From contig NC_079881.1 in the NCBI RefSeq assembly GCF_029227915.1, positions 6,756,001 through 6,820,000 of the forward strand: a DNA stretch of 64,000 nucleotides. The letters run 5' to 3'. Positions 11,064-23,900 of this stretch are shown piece by piece. Positions within the stretch are counted from its first letter, which is position 1. The number at the start of each line of letters is the position of its first letter. The notes under the pieces were generated by a model. That model saw only the letters and a list, made by a program, of their open reading frames with translations, did not search any database and was not told the origin of the DNA. Origin of the DNA: Hydractinia symbiolongicarpus (lineage: Eukaryota > Cnidaria > Hydrozoa > Anthoathecata > Hydractiniidae). The position numbers and the translations under genes are program-made.

Positions 11064-11135
11064 GGGCCTGTCCGGGAGTTGAACCCGGGACCTCTCGCAC
11101 CCTAAGCCAGAATCATACCACTAGACCAACAGGCC
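11064..11135 (-). tRNA. tRNA-Pro(AGG), G29-G41 mismatch
   Basis: Same as the copy at 6402. Confidence 0.74.
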
Positions 11136-11729
11136 ATACGAATCATCTAAAATATTTAGGCAACAACTTGTTCATGGTCTTACGTGAAATATCCATCACA
11201 CAGAACACAAAAAATGTTGTTTTTTCTTCAAAACATTCATAACATGAATGTTGGATATTATTTCCTGAATTGTCAAGTCAACCATACAATCCAAGCCACG
11301 AAAAAGCTCAACCAAAATATTTTTTAGCAATTGTCAGTTGATTGGTTATTACCCTTTACAGTAGAATATAGTCTAATGCACAAATTTGCGATAATCAATG
11401 GGGTCTGTGCGGGAGTTTAACCTGCGACATCTCGCACCAGAAGCGAGAATCATACTAATAGACCAACAGGCCAGGATATCATCGAAACCTCCGATTGTGT
11501 CATTATGTGCAGAGAGGATTACTGAATATTTGTAGGAAAGAAGTTACAAATAGCTTCCTCGTGGGCAATGCATGCAGACAAATCAGAGTGTAAAGTTGAT
11601 TTGTAAAATTGTAAAGTAACATTTTTGAAACGAATCCATAAAACAACTCTGTCAAGAATTATCATTCCAGAGATAATAAATGCTTCAGCGAATCTTATGA
11701 CACTTACCAATTAGGTGTGATTTTTAGTT

Positions 11730-11801
11730 GGGCCTGTCCGGGAGTTGAACCCGGGACCTCTCGCACCCTAAGCCAGAATCATACCACTAGACCAACAGGC
11801 C
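11730..11801 (-). tRNA. tRNA-Pro(AGG), G29-G41 mismatch
   Basis: Same as the copy at 6402; last before the four-unit repeat. Confidence 0.74.
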
Positions 11802-12395
11802 ATACGAATCATCTAAAATATTTAGGCAACAACTTGTTCATGGTCTTACGTGAAATATCCATCACACAGAACACAAAAAATGTTGTTTTTTCTTCAAAAC
11901 ATTCATAACATGAATGTTGGATATTATTTCTTGAATTGTCAAGTCAACCATACAATCCAAGCCACGAAAAAGCTCAACCAAAATATTTTTTAGCAATTGT
12001 CAGTTGATTGGTTATTACCCTTTACAGTAGAATATAGTCTAATGCACAAATTTGCGATAATCAATTGAGCCTGTGCGGGAGTTTAACCTGCGACATCTCG
12101 CACCAGAAGCGAGAATCATACTAATAGACCAACAGGCTAGGATATCATTGAAACCTCCGATTGTGTCATTATGTGCAGAGAGGATTACTGACTATTTGTA
12201 GGAAAGAGGTTACAAATAGCTTCCTCGTGGGCAATGCATACAGACAAATCAGAGTGTAAAGTTGATTTGTAAAATTGTAATGTAACATTTTTGAAACGAA
12301 TCCATAAAACAACTCTGTTAAGAATCATCATTTCAGAGATAAAAAATGCTTCACCGAAGCTTATGACACTTACGAATTATGTGTGATTTGTAGTT

Positions 12396-12467
12396 GGGCC
12401 AGTCCGGGAGTTGCACCCGGGACCTCTGGCACCCTAATAGAGAATCATGTCACTACACCAACAGGCC
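12396..12467 (-). pseudogene. tRNA-Pro(AGG) pseudogene, T55 lost
   Basis: The T loop reads TGCAACT, so T55 is lost. Three of five anticodon-stem pairs fail, with T5-T68 and C12 to G. Confidence 0.8.
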
Positions 12468-13074
12468 ATGGGAATCGTCTAAAACATTTAGGGAACAACT
12501 TGTTCAAAGTCTTACGTGAAATATCCATCACACAGAACACAAAAAATGTTGCTTTTTCTTCAAAACATTCATAACATGAATGTTGGATATTATTGCTTGA
12601 ATTGACAAGACAACCATACAATCCAAGCCACGAAAAAGCTCAACCAAAATATTTTTCAGCAATTGTCAGTTGTTTGGTTATTACCCTTTACAGTAGAACA
12701 TAGTCTTATGCACAAATTTGCGATAAGCAATTGGGCCTGTGCGGGAGTTTAACCTGCGACATCGCGCACCAGAAGCGAGAATCATATTAATAGACCAACA
12801 GGCCAGGATATCATTGAAACCTCCGATTGTGTCATTATATGGTGGGAGGATCACTGAATATTTGTAAGAAAGAGGTTATATATAGCTTCCTCGTGGGCAA
12901 TGCATACAGGCAAATCGGAGTGTAATGTTGATTTGTAAAAATGTAAAGTAACATTTTTGAAACGAATCCATAAAGCAACTCTCTCAAGAATTCATTTCGA
13001 GAATCGTCATTCCAGAGATAGTAAATGCTTCACCGAAGCTTATGACACTTACCAATTATGTGTGATTTTTAGTT

Positions 13075-13146
13075 GGGCCTGTCTGGGAGTTGAACCCGGG
13101 ACCTCTCGCACCCTAAGCGAGAATCATACCACTAGACCAACAGGCC
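13075..13146 (-). tRNA. tRNA-Pro(AGG), C50-A64 mismatch
   Basis: One T-stem mismatch (GTCTGGG); otherwise reference. Confidence 0.75.
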
Positions 13147-13740
13147 ATACGAATCGTCTAAAATATTTAGGCAACAACTTGTTCATGGTCTTACGTGAAA
13201 TATCCATCACACAGAACATAAAAAATGTTGTTTTTTCTTCAAAACATTCATAACATGAATGTTGGATATTATTTCTTGAATTGTCAAGTCAACCATACAA
13301 TCCAAGCCACGAAAAAGCTCAACCAAAATATTTTTTAGCAATTGTCAGTTGATTGGTTATTACCCTTTACAGTAGAATATAGTCTAATGCACAAATTTGC
13401 GATATTCAATTGGGCCTGTGCGGGAGTTTAACCTGCGACATCTCGCACCAGAAGCGAGAATCATACTAATAGACCAACAGGCCAGGATATCATTGAAACC
13501 TCCGATTGTGTCATTATGTGCAGAGAGGATTACTGAATATTTGTAGGAAGGAGGTTACAAATAGCTTCCTCGTGGGCAATGCACACAGACAAATCAGAGT
13601 GTAAAGTTGATTTGTAAAATTGTAAAGTAACATTTTTGAAACGAATCCATAAAACAACTCTGTCAACAATCATCATTCCAGAGATAATAAATGCTTCACC
13701 GAAGATTATGACACTTACGAATTATGTGTGATTTGTAGTT

Positions 13741-13812
13741 GGGCCAGTCCAGGAGTTGAACCCAGGACCTCTGGCACCATAATCGAGAATCATGTCACTA
13801 GACCTACAGGCC
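13741..13812 (-). pseudogene. tRNA-Pro-derived pseudogene, ATG anticodon
   Basis: ATG family; the T stem keeps pairing through two G-T wobbles (51-63 and 50-64). Confidence 0.72.
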
Positions 13813-14405
13813 ATAGGAATCGTCTAAAATAATTTGGGAACAATTTGTTTAAAGTCTTACGTGAAATATCCATCACACAGACACAAAAAATGCTGTTTTT
13901 TCTTCAAAACATTCATAACATGAATGTTGGATATTATTTCTTGAATTTTCAAGTCAACCATACAATCCAAGCCACGAGAAAGCTCAACCAAAATATTTTT
14001 TAGCAATTGTCAGTTGATTGGTTATTACCCTGTACAGTAGAATATAGTCTAATGCACAAATTCGCGATAATCAATTAGGCCTGTGCGGGAGTTTAACCTG
14101 CGACATCTCGCACCAGAAGCGAGAATCATACTAATAGACCAACAGGCCAGGATATCATTGAAACCTCCGATTGTGTCATTATATGGAGGGAGAATTACTG
14201 AATATTTGTAGGAAAGAGGTTACAAATAGCTTCCTCGTGGGCAATGCATGCAGACAAATCAGAGTGTAAAGTTGATTTATAAAATTGTAAAGTAACATTT
14301 TTGAAACGAATCCATAAAACAACTCTGTCAAGAATCATCATTCCAGAGATAATAAATGCTTCAGCGAATCTTATGACACTTACCAATTATGTGTGATTTT
14401 TAGTT

Positions 14406-14477
14406 GGGCCTGTACGGGAGTTGAACCCGGGACCTCTCGCACCCTAAGCGAGAATCATACCACTAGACCAACAGGCC
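14406..14477 (-). tRNA. tRNA-Pro(AGG), C49-T65 mismatch
   Basis: One mismatch at the base of the T stem (GTACGGG). Confidence 0.77.
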
Positions 14478-15071
14478 ATACGAATCATCTAAAATATTTA
14501 GGCAACAACTTGTTCATGGTCTTACGTGAAATATCCATCACACAGAACACAAAAAATGTTGTTTTTTCTTCAAAACATTCATAACATGAATGTTGGATAT
14601 TATTTCCTGAATTGTCAAGTCAACCATACAATCCAAGTCACGAAAAAGCTCAACCAAAATATTTTTTAGCAATTGTCAGTTGATTGGTTATTACCCTTTA
14701 CAGTAGAATATAGTCTAATGCACAAATTTGCGATAATCAATTGGGCCTGTGCGGGAGTTTAACCTGCGACATCTCGCACCAGAAGCGAGAATCATACTAA
14801 TAGACCAACAGGCTAGGATATCATTGAAACCTCCGATTGTGTCATTATGTGCAGAGAGGATTACTGAATATTTGTAGGAAAGAGGTTACAAATAGCTTCC
14901 TCGTGGGCAATGCATACAGACAAATCAGAGTGTAAAGTTGATTTGTAAAATTGTAATGTAACATTTTTGAAACGAATCCATAAAACAACTCTGTTAAGAA
15001 TCATCATTTCAGAGATAAAAAATGCTTCACCGAAGCTTATGACACTTACGAATTATGTGTGATTTGTAGTT

Positions 15072-15143
15072 GGGCCAGTCCGGGAGTTGCACCCGGGACC
15101 TCTGGCACCCTAATAGAGAATCATGTCACTACACGAACAGGCC
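15072..15143 (-). pseudogene. tRNA-Pro(AGG) pseudogene, T55 lost
   Basis: Higher-order partner of the copy at 12396 (shift 2,676 bp), with CACGAAC instead of CACCAAC near the 5' end. Confidence 0.8.
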
Positions 15144-15750
15144 ATAGGAATCGTCTAAAATATTTAGGGAACAACTTGTTCAAAGTCTTACGTGAAATAT
15201 CCATCACACAGAACACAAAAAATGTTGCTTTTTCTTCAAAACATTCATAACATGAATGTTGGATATTATTGCTTGAATTGACAAGACAACCATACAATCC
15301 AAGCCACGAAAAAGCTCAACCAAAATATTTTTCAGCAATTGTCAGTTGTTTGGTTATTACCCTTTACAGTAGAACATAGTCTTATGCACAAATTTGCGAT
15401 AAGCAATTGGGCCTGTGCGGGAGTTTAACCTGCGACATCGCGCACCAGAAGCGAGAATCATATTAATAGACCAACAGGCCAGGATATCATTGAAACCTCC
15501 GATTGTGTCATTATATGGTGGGAGGATCACTGAATATTTGTAAGAAAGAGGTTATATATAGCTTCCTCGTGGGCAATGCATACAGGCAAATCGGAGTGTA
15601 ATGTTGATTTGTAAAAATGTAAAGTAACATTTTTGAAACGAATCCATAAAGCAACTCTGTCAAGAATTCATTTCAAGAATCGTCATTCCAGAGAAAGTAA
15701 ATGCTTCACCGAAGCTTATGACACTTACCAATTATGTGTGATTTTTAGTT

Positions 15751-15822
15751 GGGCCTGTCTGGGAGTTGAACCCGGGACCTCTCGCACCCTAAGCGAGAAT
15801 CATACCACTAGACCAACAGGCC
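15751..15822 (-). tRNA. tRNA-Pro(AGG), C50-A64 mismatch
   Basis: Partner of 13075. Confidence 0.75.
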
Positions 15823-16416
15823 ATACGAATCGTATAAAATATTTAGGCAACAACTTGTTCATGGTCTTACGTGAAATATCCATCACACAGAACATAAAAA
15901 ATGTTGTTTTTTCTTCAAAACATTCATAACATGAATGTTGGATATTATTTCTTGAATTGTCAAGTCAACCATACAATCCAAGCCACGAAAAAGCTCAACC
16001 AAAATATTTTTTAGCAATTTTCAGTTGATTGGTTATTACCCTTTACAGTAGAATATAGTCTAATGCACAAATTTGCGATAATCAATTGGGCCTGTGCGGG
16101 AGTTTAACCTGCGACATCTCGCACCAGAAGCGAGAATCATACTAATAGACCAACAGGCCAGGATATCATTGAAACCTCCGATTGTGTCATTATGTGCAGA
16201 GAGGATTACTGAATATTTGTAGGAAGGAGGTTACAAATAGCTTCCTCGTGGGCAATGCACACAGACAAATCAGAGTGTAAAGTTGATTTGTAAAATTGTA
16301 AAGTAACATTTTTGAAACGAATCCATAAAACAACTCTGTCAACAATCATCATTCCAGAGATAATAAATGCTTCACCGAAGATTATGACACTTACGAATTA
16401 TGTGTGATTTGTAGTT

Positions 16417-16488
16417 GGGCCAGTCCGGGAGTTGAACCCGGGACCTCTGGCACCATAATCGAGAATCATGTCACTAGACCTACAGGCC
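16417..16488 (-). pseudogene. tRNA-Pro-derived pseudogene, ATG anticodon
   Basis: ATG family with a normal T stem. Confidence 0.72.
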
Positions 16489-17094
16489 ATAGGAATCGTC
16501 TACAATATTTTGGGAACAACTTGTTTAAAGTCTTACGTGAAATATCCATCACACAGACACAAAAAATGCTGTTTTTTCTTCAAAACATTCATAACATGAA
16601 TGTTGGATATTATTTCTTGAATTTTCAAGTCAACCATACAATCCAAGCCACGAGAAAGCTCAACCAAAATATTTTTTAGCAATTGTCAGTTGATTGGTTA
16701 TTACCCTGTACAGTAGAATGTAGTCTAATGCACAAATTCGCGATAATCAATTAGGCCTGTGCGGGAGTTTAACCTGCGACATCTCGCACCAGAAGCGAGA
16801 ATCATACTAATAGACCAACAGGCCAGGATATCATTGAAACCTCCGATTGTGTCATTATATGGAGGGAGAATTACTGAATATTTGTAGGAAAGAGGTTACA
16901 AATAGCTTCCTCGTGGGCAATGCATACAGACAAATCGGAGTGTAATGTTGATTTGTAAAAATGTAAAGTAACATTTTTGAAACGAATCCATAAAGCAACT
17001 CTGTCAAGAATTCATTTCGAGAATCGTCATTCCAGAGATAGTAAATGCTTCACCGAATCTTATGACACTTACCAATTATGTGTGATTTTTAGTT

Positions 17095-17166
17095 GGGCCT
17101 GTCCGGGAGTTGAACCCAGGACCTCTCGCACCCTAAGCGAGAATCATACCACTAGACCAACAGGCC
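17095..17166 (-). tRNA. tRNA-Pro(AGG), one T-stem wobble
   Basis: T50-G64 wobble; all other pairs intact. Confidence 0.87.
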
Positions 17167-17760
17167 ATACGAATCATCTAAAATATTTAGGCAACAACTT
17201 TTTCATGGTGTTGCGTGAAATATCCATCACACAGAACACAAAAAATGTTGTTTTTTCTTCAAAACATTCATAACATGAATGTTGGATATTATTTCTTGAA
17301 TTGTCAAGTCAACCATACAATCCAAGCCACGAAAAAGCTCAACCAAAATATTTTTTAGTAATTGTCAGTTGATTGGTTATTACCCTTTACAGTAGAATAT
17401 AGTCTAATGCACAAATTTGCGATAATCAATTGGGCCTGTGCGGGAGTTTAACCTGCGACATCTTGCACCAGAAGCGAGAATCATACTAATAGACGAACAG
17501 GCTAGGATATCATTGAAACCTCCGATTGTGTCATTATGTGCAGAGAGGATTACTGAATATTTGTAGGAAAGAGGTTACAAATAGCTTCCTCGTGGGCAAT
17601 GCACACAGACAAATCAGAGTGTAAAGTTGATTTGTAAAATTGTAAAGTAACATTTTAGAAACGAATCCATAAAACAACTCTGTCAAGAATCATCATTCCA
17701 GAGATAATAAATGCTTCACCGAAGCTTATGACACTTACGAATTATGTGTGATTTGTAGTT

Positions 17761-17832
17761 GGGCCAGTCCGGGAGTTGAACCCGGGACCTCTGGCACCCT
17801 AACCGAGAATCATGTCACTAGACCAACAGGCC
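17761..17832 (-). pseudogene. tRNA-Pro(AGG) pseudogene, defective family
   Basis: T5-T68, C29-C41 and G31-G39; G19 is A. Confidence 0.72.
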
Positions 17833-18439
17833 ATAGGAATCGTCTAAAATATTTAGGGAACAACTTGTTCAAAGTCTTACGTGAAATATCCATCACACAG
17901 AACACAAAAAATGTTGCTTTTTCTTCAAAACATTTATAACATGAATGTTGGATATTATTTTTTGAATTGACAAGACAACCATACAATCCAAGCCACGAAA
18001 AAGCTTAACAAAAATATTTTTCAGCAATTGTCAGTTGATTGGTTATTACCCTTTACAGTAGAACATAGTCTTATGCACAAATTTGCAATAAGCAATTGGG
18101 CTTGTGCGGGAGTTTAACCTGCGACATCGCGCACCAGAAGCGAGAATCATATTAATAGACCAACAGGCCAGGATATCCTTGAAACCTCCGATTGTGTCAT
18201 TATATGGTGGGAGGATCACTGAATATTTGTAAGAAAGTGGTTATATATAGCTTCCTCGTGGGCAATGCATACAGACAAATCGGAGTGTAATGTTGATTTG
18301 TAAAAATGTAAAGTAACATTTTTGAAACGAATCCATAAAGCAACTCTGTCAAGAATTCATTTCGAGAATCGTCATTGCACAGATAGTAAATGCTTCACCG
18401 AAGCTTATGACACTTACCAATTATGTGTGATTTTTAGTT

Positions 18440-18511
18440 GGGCCTGTCTGGGAGTTGAACCCGGGAACTCTCGCACCCTAAGCGAGAATCATACCACTAG
18501 ACCAACAGGCC
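18440..18511 (-). tRNA. tRNA-Pro(AGG)-like, C50-A64 mismatch
   Basis: Position 46 is also T instead of G. Confidence 0.65.
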
Positions 18512-19105
18512 ATTCGAATCGTCTAAAATATTTAGGCAACAACTTGTTCATGGTCTTACGTGAAATAACCATCACACAGAACATAAAAAATGTTGTTTTT
18601 TCTTCAAAACATTCATAACATGAATGTTGGATATTATTTCTTGAATTGTCAAGTCAACCATACAATCCAAGCCACGAAAAAGCTCAATCAAAATAATTTT
18701 TAGCAATTGTCAGTTCGTTGGTTATTACCCTTTACAGTAGAATATAGTCTAATGCACAAATTTGCGATAATCAATTGGGCCTGTGCGGGAGTTTAACCTG
18801 CGACATCTCGCACCAGAAGCGAGAATCATACTAATAGACCAACAGGCCAGGATATCATTGAAACCTCCGATTGTGTCATTATGTGCAGAGAGGATTACTG
18901 AATATTTGTAGGAAGGAGGTTACAAATAGCTTCCTCGTGGGCAATGCACACAGACAAATCAGAGTGTAAAGTTGATTTGTAAAATTGTAAAGTAACATTT
19001 TTGAAACGAATCCATAAAACAACTCTGTCAACAATCATCATTCCAGAGATAATAAATGCTTCACCGAAGATTATGACACTTACGAATTATGTGTGATTTG
19101 TAGTT

Positions 19106-19177
19106 GGGCCAGTCCGGGAGTTGAACCCGGGACATCTGGCACCATAATCGAGAATCATGTCACTAGACCTACAGGCC
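19106..19177 (-). pseudogene. tRNA-Pro-derived pseudogene, ATG anticodon
   Basis: ATG family; GACATCT changes variable-loop position 44. Confidence 0.7.
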
Positions 19178-19783
19178 ATAGGAATCGTCTAAAATATTTT
19201 GGGAACAACTTGTTTAAAGTCTTACGTGAAATATCCATCACACAGACACAAAAAATGCTGTTTTTTCTTCAAAACATTCATAACATGAATGTTGGATATT
19301 ATTTCTTGAATTTTCAAGTCAACCATACAATCCAAGCCACGAGAAAGCTCAACCAAAATATTTTTTAGCAATTGTCAGTTGATTGGTTATTACCCTGTAC
19401 AGTAGAATATAGTCTAATGCACAAATTTGCGATAATCAATTGGGCCTGTGCGGGAGTTTAACTTGCGACATCTCGCACCAGAAGCGAGAATCATACTAAT
19501 AGACCAACAGGCCAGGATATCATTGAAACCTCCGATTGTGTCATTTTATGGAGGGAGAATTACTGAATATTTGTAGGAAAGAGGTTACAAATAGCTTCCT
19601 CGTGGGCAATGCATACAGACAAATCGGAGTGTAATGTTGATTTGTAAAAATGTAAAGTAACATTTTTGAAACGAATCCATAAAGCAACTCTGTCAAGAAT
19701 TCATTTCGAGAATCGTCATTCCAGAGATAGTAAATGCTTCACCGAAGCTTATGACACTTACCAATTATGTGTGATTTTTAGTT

Positions 19784-19855
19784 GTGCCTGTCTGGGAGTT
19801 GAACCCGGGACCTCTCGCACCCTAAGCGAGAATCATACCACTAGACCAACAGGCC
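19784..19855 (-). tRNA. tRNA-Pro(AGG)-like, first acceptor pair broken
   Basis: C72 is A (G1-A72), and C50-A64. Shares both with the next unit. Confidence 0.6.
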
Positions 19856-20462
19856 ATTCGAATCGTCTAAAATATTTAGGCAACAACTTGTTCATAGTCT
19901 TACGTGAAATATCCATCACACAGAACATAAAAAATGTTGTTTTTTCTTCAAAACATTCATAACATGAATGTTGGATATTATTTCTTGAATTTTCAAGTCA
20001 ACCATACAATCCAAGCCACGAGAAAGCTCAACCAAAATATTTTTTAGCAATTGTCAGTTGATTGGTTATTACCCTGTACAGTAGAATATAGTCTAATGCA
20101 CAAATTTGCGATAATCAATTGGGCCTGTGCGGGAGTTTAACTTGCGACATCTCGCACCAGAAGCGAGAATCATACTAATAGACAAACAGGCCAGGATATC
20201 ATTGAAACCTCCGATTGTGTCATTTTATGGAGGGAGAATTACTGAATATTTGTAGGAAAGAGGTTACAAATAGCTTCCTCGTGGGCAATGCATACAGACA
20301 AATCGGAGTGTAATGTTGATTTGTAAAAATGTAAAGTAACATTTTTGAAACGAATCCATAAAGCAACTCTGTCAAGAATTCATTTCGAGAATCGTCATTC
20401 CAGAGATAGTAAATGCTTCACCGAAGCTTATGACACTTACCAATTATGTGTGATTTTTAGTT

Positions 20463-20534
20463 GTGCCTGTCTGGGAGTTGAACCCGGGACCTCTCGCACC
20501 CTAAGCGAGAATCATACCACTAGACCAACAGGCC
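20463..20534 (-). tRNA. tRNA-Pro(AGG)-like, first acceptor pair broken
   Basis: Same sequence as the copy at 19784, 679 bp away, marking a one-unit duplication. Confidence 0.6.
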
Positions 20535-21128
20535 ATTCGAATCGTCTAAAATATTTAGGCAACAACTTGTTCATAGTCTTACGTGAAATATCCATCACAC
20601 AGAACATAAAAAATGTTGTTTTTTCTTCAAAACATTCATAACATGAATGTTGGATATTATTTCTTGAATTGTCAAGTCAACCATACAATCCAAGCCACGA
20701 AAAAGCTCAATCAAAATATTTTTTAGCAATTGTCAGTTGGTTGGTTATTACCCTTTACAGTAGAATATAGTCTAATGCACAAATTTGCGATAATCAATTG
20801 GGCCTGTGCGGGAGTTTAACCTGCGACATCTCGCACCAGAAGCGAGAATCATACTAATAGACCAACAGGCCAGGATATCATTGAAACCTCCGATTGTGTC
20901 ATTATGTGCAGAGAGGATTACTGAATATTTGTAGGAAGGAGGTTACAAATAGCTTCCTCGTGGGCAATGCACACAGACAAATCAGAGTGTAAAGTTGATT
21001 TGTAAAATTGTAAAGTAACATTTTTGAAACGAATCCATAAAACAACTCTGTCAACAATCATCATTCCAGAGATAATAAATGCTTCACCGAAGATTATGAC
21101 ACTTACGAATTATGTGTGATTTGTAGTT

Positions 21129-21200
21129 GGGCCAGTCCGGGAGTTGAACCCGGGACCTCTGGCACCATAATCGAGAATCATGTCACTAGACCTACAGGCC
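21129..21200 (-). pseudogene. tRNA-Pro-derived pseudogene, ATG anticodon
   Basis: ATG family, like 16417. Confidence 0.72.
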
Positions 21201-21806
21201 ATAGGAATCGTCTAAAATATTTTGGGAACAACTTGTTTAAAGTCTTACGTGAAATATCCATCACACAGACACAAAAAATGCTGTTTTTTCTTCAAAACAT
21301 TCATAACATGAATGTTGGATATTATTTCTTGAATTTTCAAGTCAACCATACAATCCAAGCCACGAGAAAGCTCAACCAAAATATTTTTTAGCAATTGTCA
21401 GTTGATTGGTTATTACCCTGTACAGTAGAATATAGTCTAATGCACAAATTTGCGATAATCAATTGGGCCTGTGCGGGAGTTTAACTTGCGACATCTCGCA
21501 CCAGAAGCGAGAATCATACTAATAGACCAACAGGCCAGGATATCATTGAAACCTCCGATTGTGTCATTTTATGGAGGGAGAATTACTGAATATTTGTAGG
21601 AAAGAGGTTACAAATAGCTTCCTCGTGGGCAATGCATACAGACAAATCGGAGTGTAATGTTGATTTGTAAAAATGTAAAGTGACATTTTTGAAACGAATC
21701 CATAAAGCAACTCTGTCAAGAATTCATTTCGAGAAACGTCATTCCAGAGATAGTAAATGCTTCACCGAATCTTATGACACTTACCAATTATGTGTGATTT
21801 TTAGTT

Positions 21807-21878
21807 GGGCCTGTCCGGGAGTTGAACCCAGGACCTCTCGCACCCTAAGCGAGAATCATACCACTAGACCAACAGGCC
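21807..21878 (-). tRNA. tRNA-Pro(AGG), one T-stem wobble
   Basis: Partner of 17095 (T50-G64); both units also share TTTTTCATGGTGTTGCG in the 5' flank. Confidence 0.87.
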
Positions 21879-22472
21879 ATACGAATCATCTAAAATATTT
21901 AGGCAACAACTTTTTCATGGTGTTGCGTGAAATATCCATCACACAGAACACAAAAAATGTTGTTTTTTCTTCAAAACATTCATAACATGAATGTTGGATA
22001 TTATTTCTTGAATTGTCAAGTCAACCATACAATCCAAGCCACGAAAAAGCTCAACCAAAATATTTTTTAGTAATTGTCAGTTGATTGGTTATTACCCTTT
22101 ACAGTAGAATATAGTCTAATGCACAAATTTGCGATAATCAATTGGGCCTGTGCGGGAGTTTAACCTGCGACATCTTGCACCAGAAGCGAGAATCATACTA
22201 ATAGACGAACAGGCTAGGATATCATTGAAACCTCCGATTGTGTCATTATGTGCAGAGAGGATTACTGAATATTTGTAGGAAAGAGGTTACAAATAGCTTC
22301 CTCGTGGGCAATGCACACAGACAAATCAGAGTGTAAAGTTGATTTGTAAAATTGTAAAGTAACATTTTCGAAACGAATCCATAAAACAACTCTGTCAAGA
22401 ATCATCATTCCAGAGATAATAAATGCTTCACCGAAGCTTATGACACTTACGAATTATGTGTGATTTGTAGTT

Positions 22473-22544
22473 GGGCCAGTCCGGGAGTTGAACCCGGGAC
22501 CTCTGGCACCCTAATCGAGAATCATGTCACTAGACCAACAGGCC
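22473..22544 (-). pseudogene. tRNA-Pro(AGG) pseudogene, defective family
   Basis: Standard form of this family: T5-T68, C29-C41, A31-G39, G19 to A. Anticodon AGG, T stem and T loop intact. Confidence 0.7.
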
Positions 22545-23150
22545 ATAGGAATCGTCTAAAATATTTAGGGAACAACTTGTTCAAAGTCTTACGTGAAATA
22601 TCCATCACACAGAACACAAAAAATGTTGATTTTTCTTCAAAACATTTATAACATGAATGTTGGATATTATTTTTTGAATTGACAAGACAACCATACAATC
22701 CAAGCCACGAAAAAGCTCAACCAAAATATTTTTCAGCAATTGTCAGTTGATTGGTTATTACCCTTTACAGTAGAACATAGTCTTATGCACAAATTTGCGA
22801 TAAGCAATTGGGCTTGTGCGGGAGTTTAACCTGCGACATCTCGCACCAGAAGCGAGAATCATATTAATAGACCAACAGGCCAGGATATCATTGAAACCCC
22901 CGATTGTGTAATTATGTGCAGAGAAGATTACTGAAAATTTGTAGGAAAGAGGTTACAAATAGCTTCCTGGTGGGCAATGCATATAGACAAATCGGAGTGT
23001 AAAGTTGATTTGTAAAATTGTAAAGTAACATTTTTGAAACGAATCCATAAAACAACTCATTCATGAATTCATTTCCAGAATCGTCATTACAGAGATAGTA
23101 AATGATTCACCGAAGCTTATGACACTTACCAATTTGTGTGATTTGTAGTT

Positions 23151-23222
23151 GGGCCTGTCTGGGAGTTGAACCCGGGACCTCTATCACCCTAAGAGAGAAT
23201 CAGGCCACTAGAACAACAGGCC
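23151..23222 (-). pseudogene. tRNA-Pro(AGG) pseudogene, variant lineage
   Basis: G10 is T, A21 is C, anticodon stem CTCTC / GATAG with one C-T mismatch, and C50-A64. The T30-A40 pair looks like a compensated change. Confidence 0.65.
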
Positions 23223-23828
23223 ATAGGAATCGTCTAAAACATTTATGCAACAGCTTGTACATGGTTTTACGTGAAATATCCATCACACAGAACTCAAAAA
23301 ATGTTGTTTTTTCTTCAAAACATTCATAACATGAATGTTGGATATTATTTCTTGAATTGTCAAGTCAACCATACAATCCAAGCCACGAAAAAGCTCAACC
23401 AAAATATTTTTTAGCAATTGTCAGTTGATTGGTTATTACCCTTTACAGTAGAATATAGTCTTATGCACAAATTTGCGATAAGCAATTGGGCCTGCGCGGG
23501 AGTTCATCCTGCGACATCTCGCACCAGCAGCGAGAATCATACTAATAGACCAACAGGCCAGGATATCATTAAAACCTCCGATTTTGTCATTATGTGCAGA
23601 GATGATTACTGAATATTTGTAAGAATTAGGTTACAAATAGCCTCCTCGTGGGCAATGCATATAGACAAATCGGAGTGTAAAGTTGATTTGTAAAATTGTA
23701 AAGTAACATTTTTGAAACGAATCCATAAAACAACTCATTCATGAATTCATTTCCAGAATCGTCATTACAGAGATAGTAAATGATTCACCGAAGCTTATGA
23801 CACTTACCAATATGTGTGATTTGTAGTT

Positions 23829-23900
23829 GGGCCTGTCCGGGAGTTGAACCCGGGACCTCTATCACCCTAAGAGAGAATCAGGCCACTAGAACAACAGGCC
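23829..23900 (-). pseudogene. tRNA-Pro(AGG) pseudogene, variant lineage
   Basis: As 23151 but with an intact T stem. Confidence 0.62.

Larger units (their letters stand above)
5931..12340 (-). repeat. Homogeneous 666-bp subarray
   Basis: Type-1 loci from 5736 to 12396 are spaced 666 bp apart ten times in succession. Type-2 relics start at 6073, 6739, 7405, 8071, 8737, 9403, 10069, 10735, 11401 and 12067, again at 666 bp. Nine of these share TGGGGTCTGT at the acceptor end, a C3-A70 mismatch on the RNA. All units here lack the 13-bp segment. No indel accumulated across 6.6 kb while point differences remain, which points to recent amplification or conversion from few units. Confidence 0.92.
12341..23100 (-). 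repeat. Four-unit higher-order repeat region (~2.68 kb period)
   Basis: A motif of four type-1 loci recurs: a defective AGG copy, a C50-A64 AGG copy, an ATG-anticodon copy, then a cleaner AGG copy. It begins at 12396, 15072 and 17761, and in shuffled form to 22473. Shifts of 2676 and about 2689 bp line up the copies. Type-2 relics start at 12733, 13412, 14077, 14743, 15409, 16088, 16753, 17432, 18098, 18777, 19442, 20121, 20800, 21465, 22144 and 22810. A single-unit duplication interrupts the order near 19.3-20.6 kb. Confidence 0.85.
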
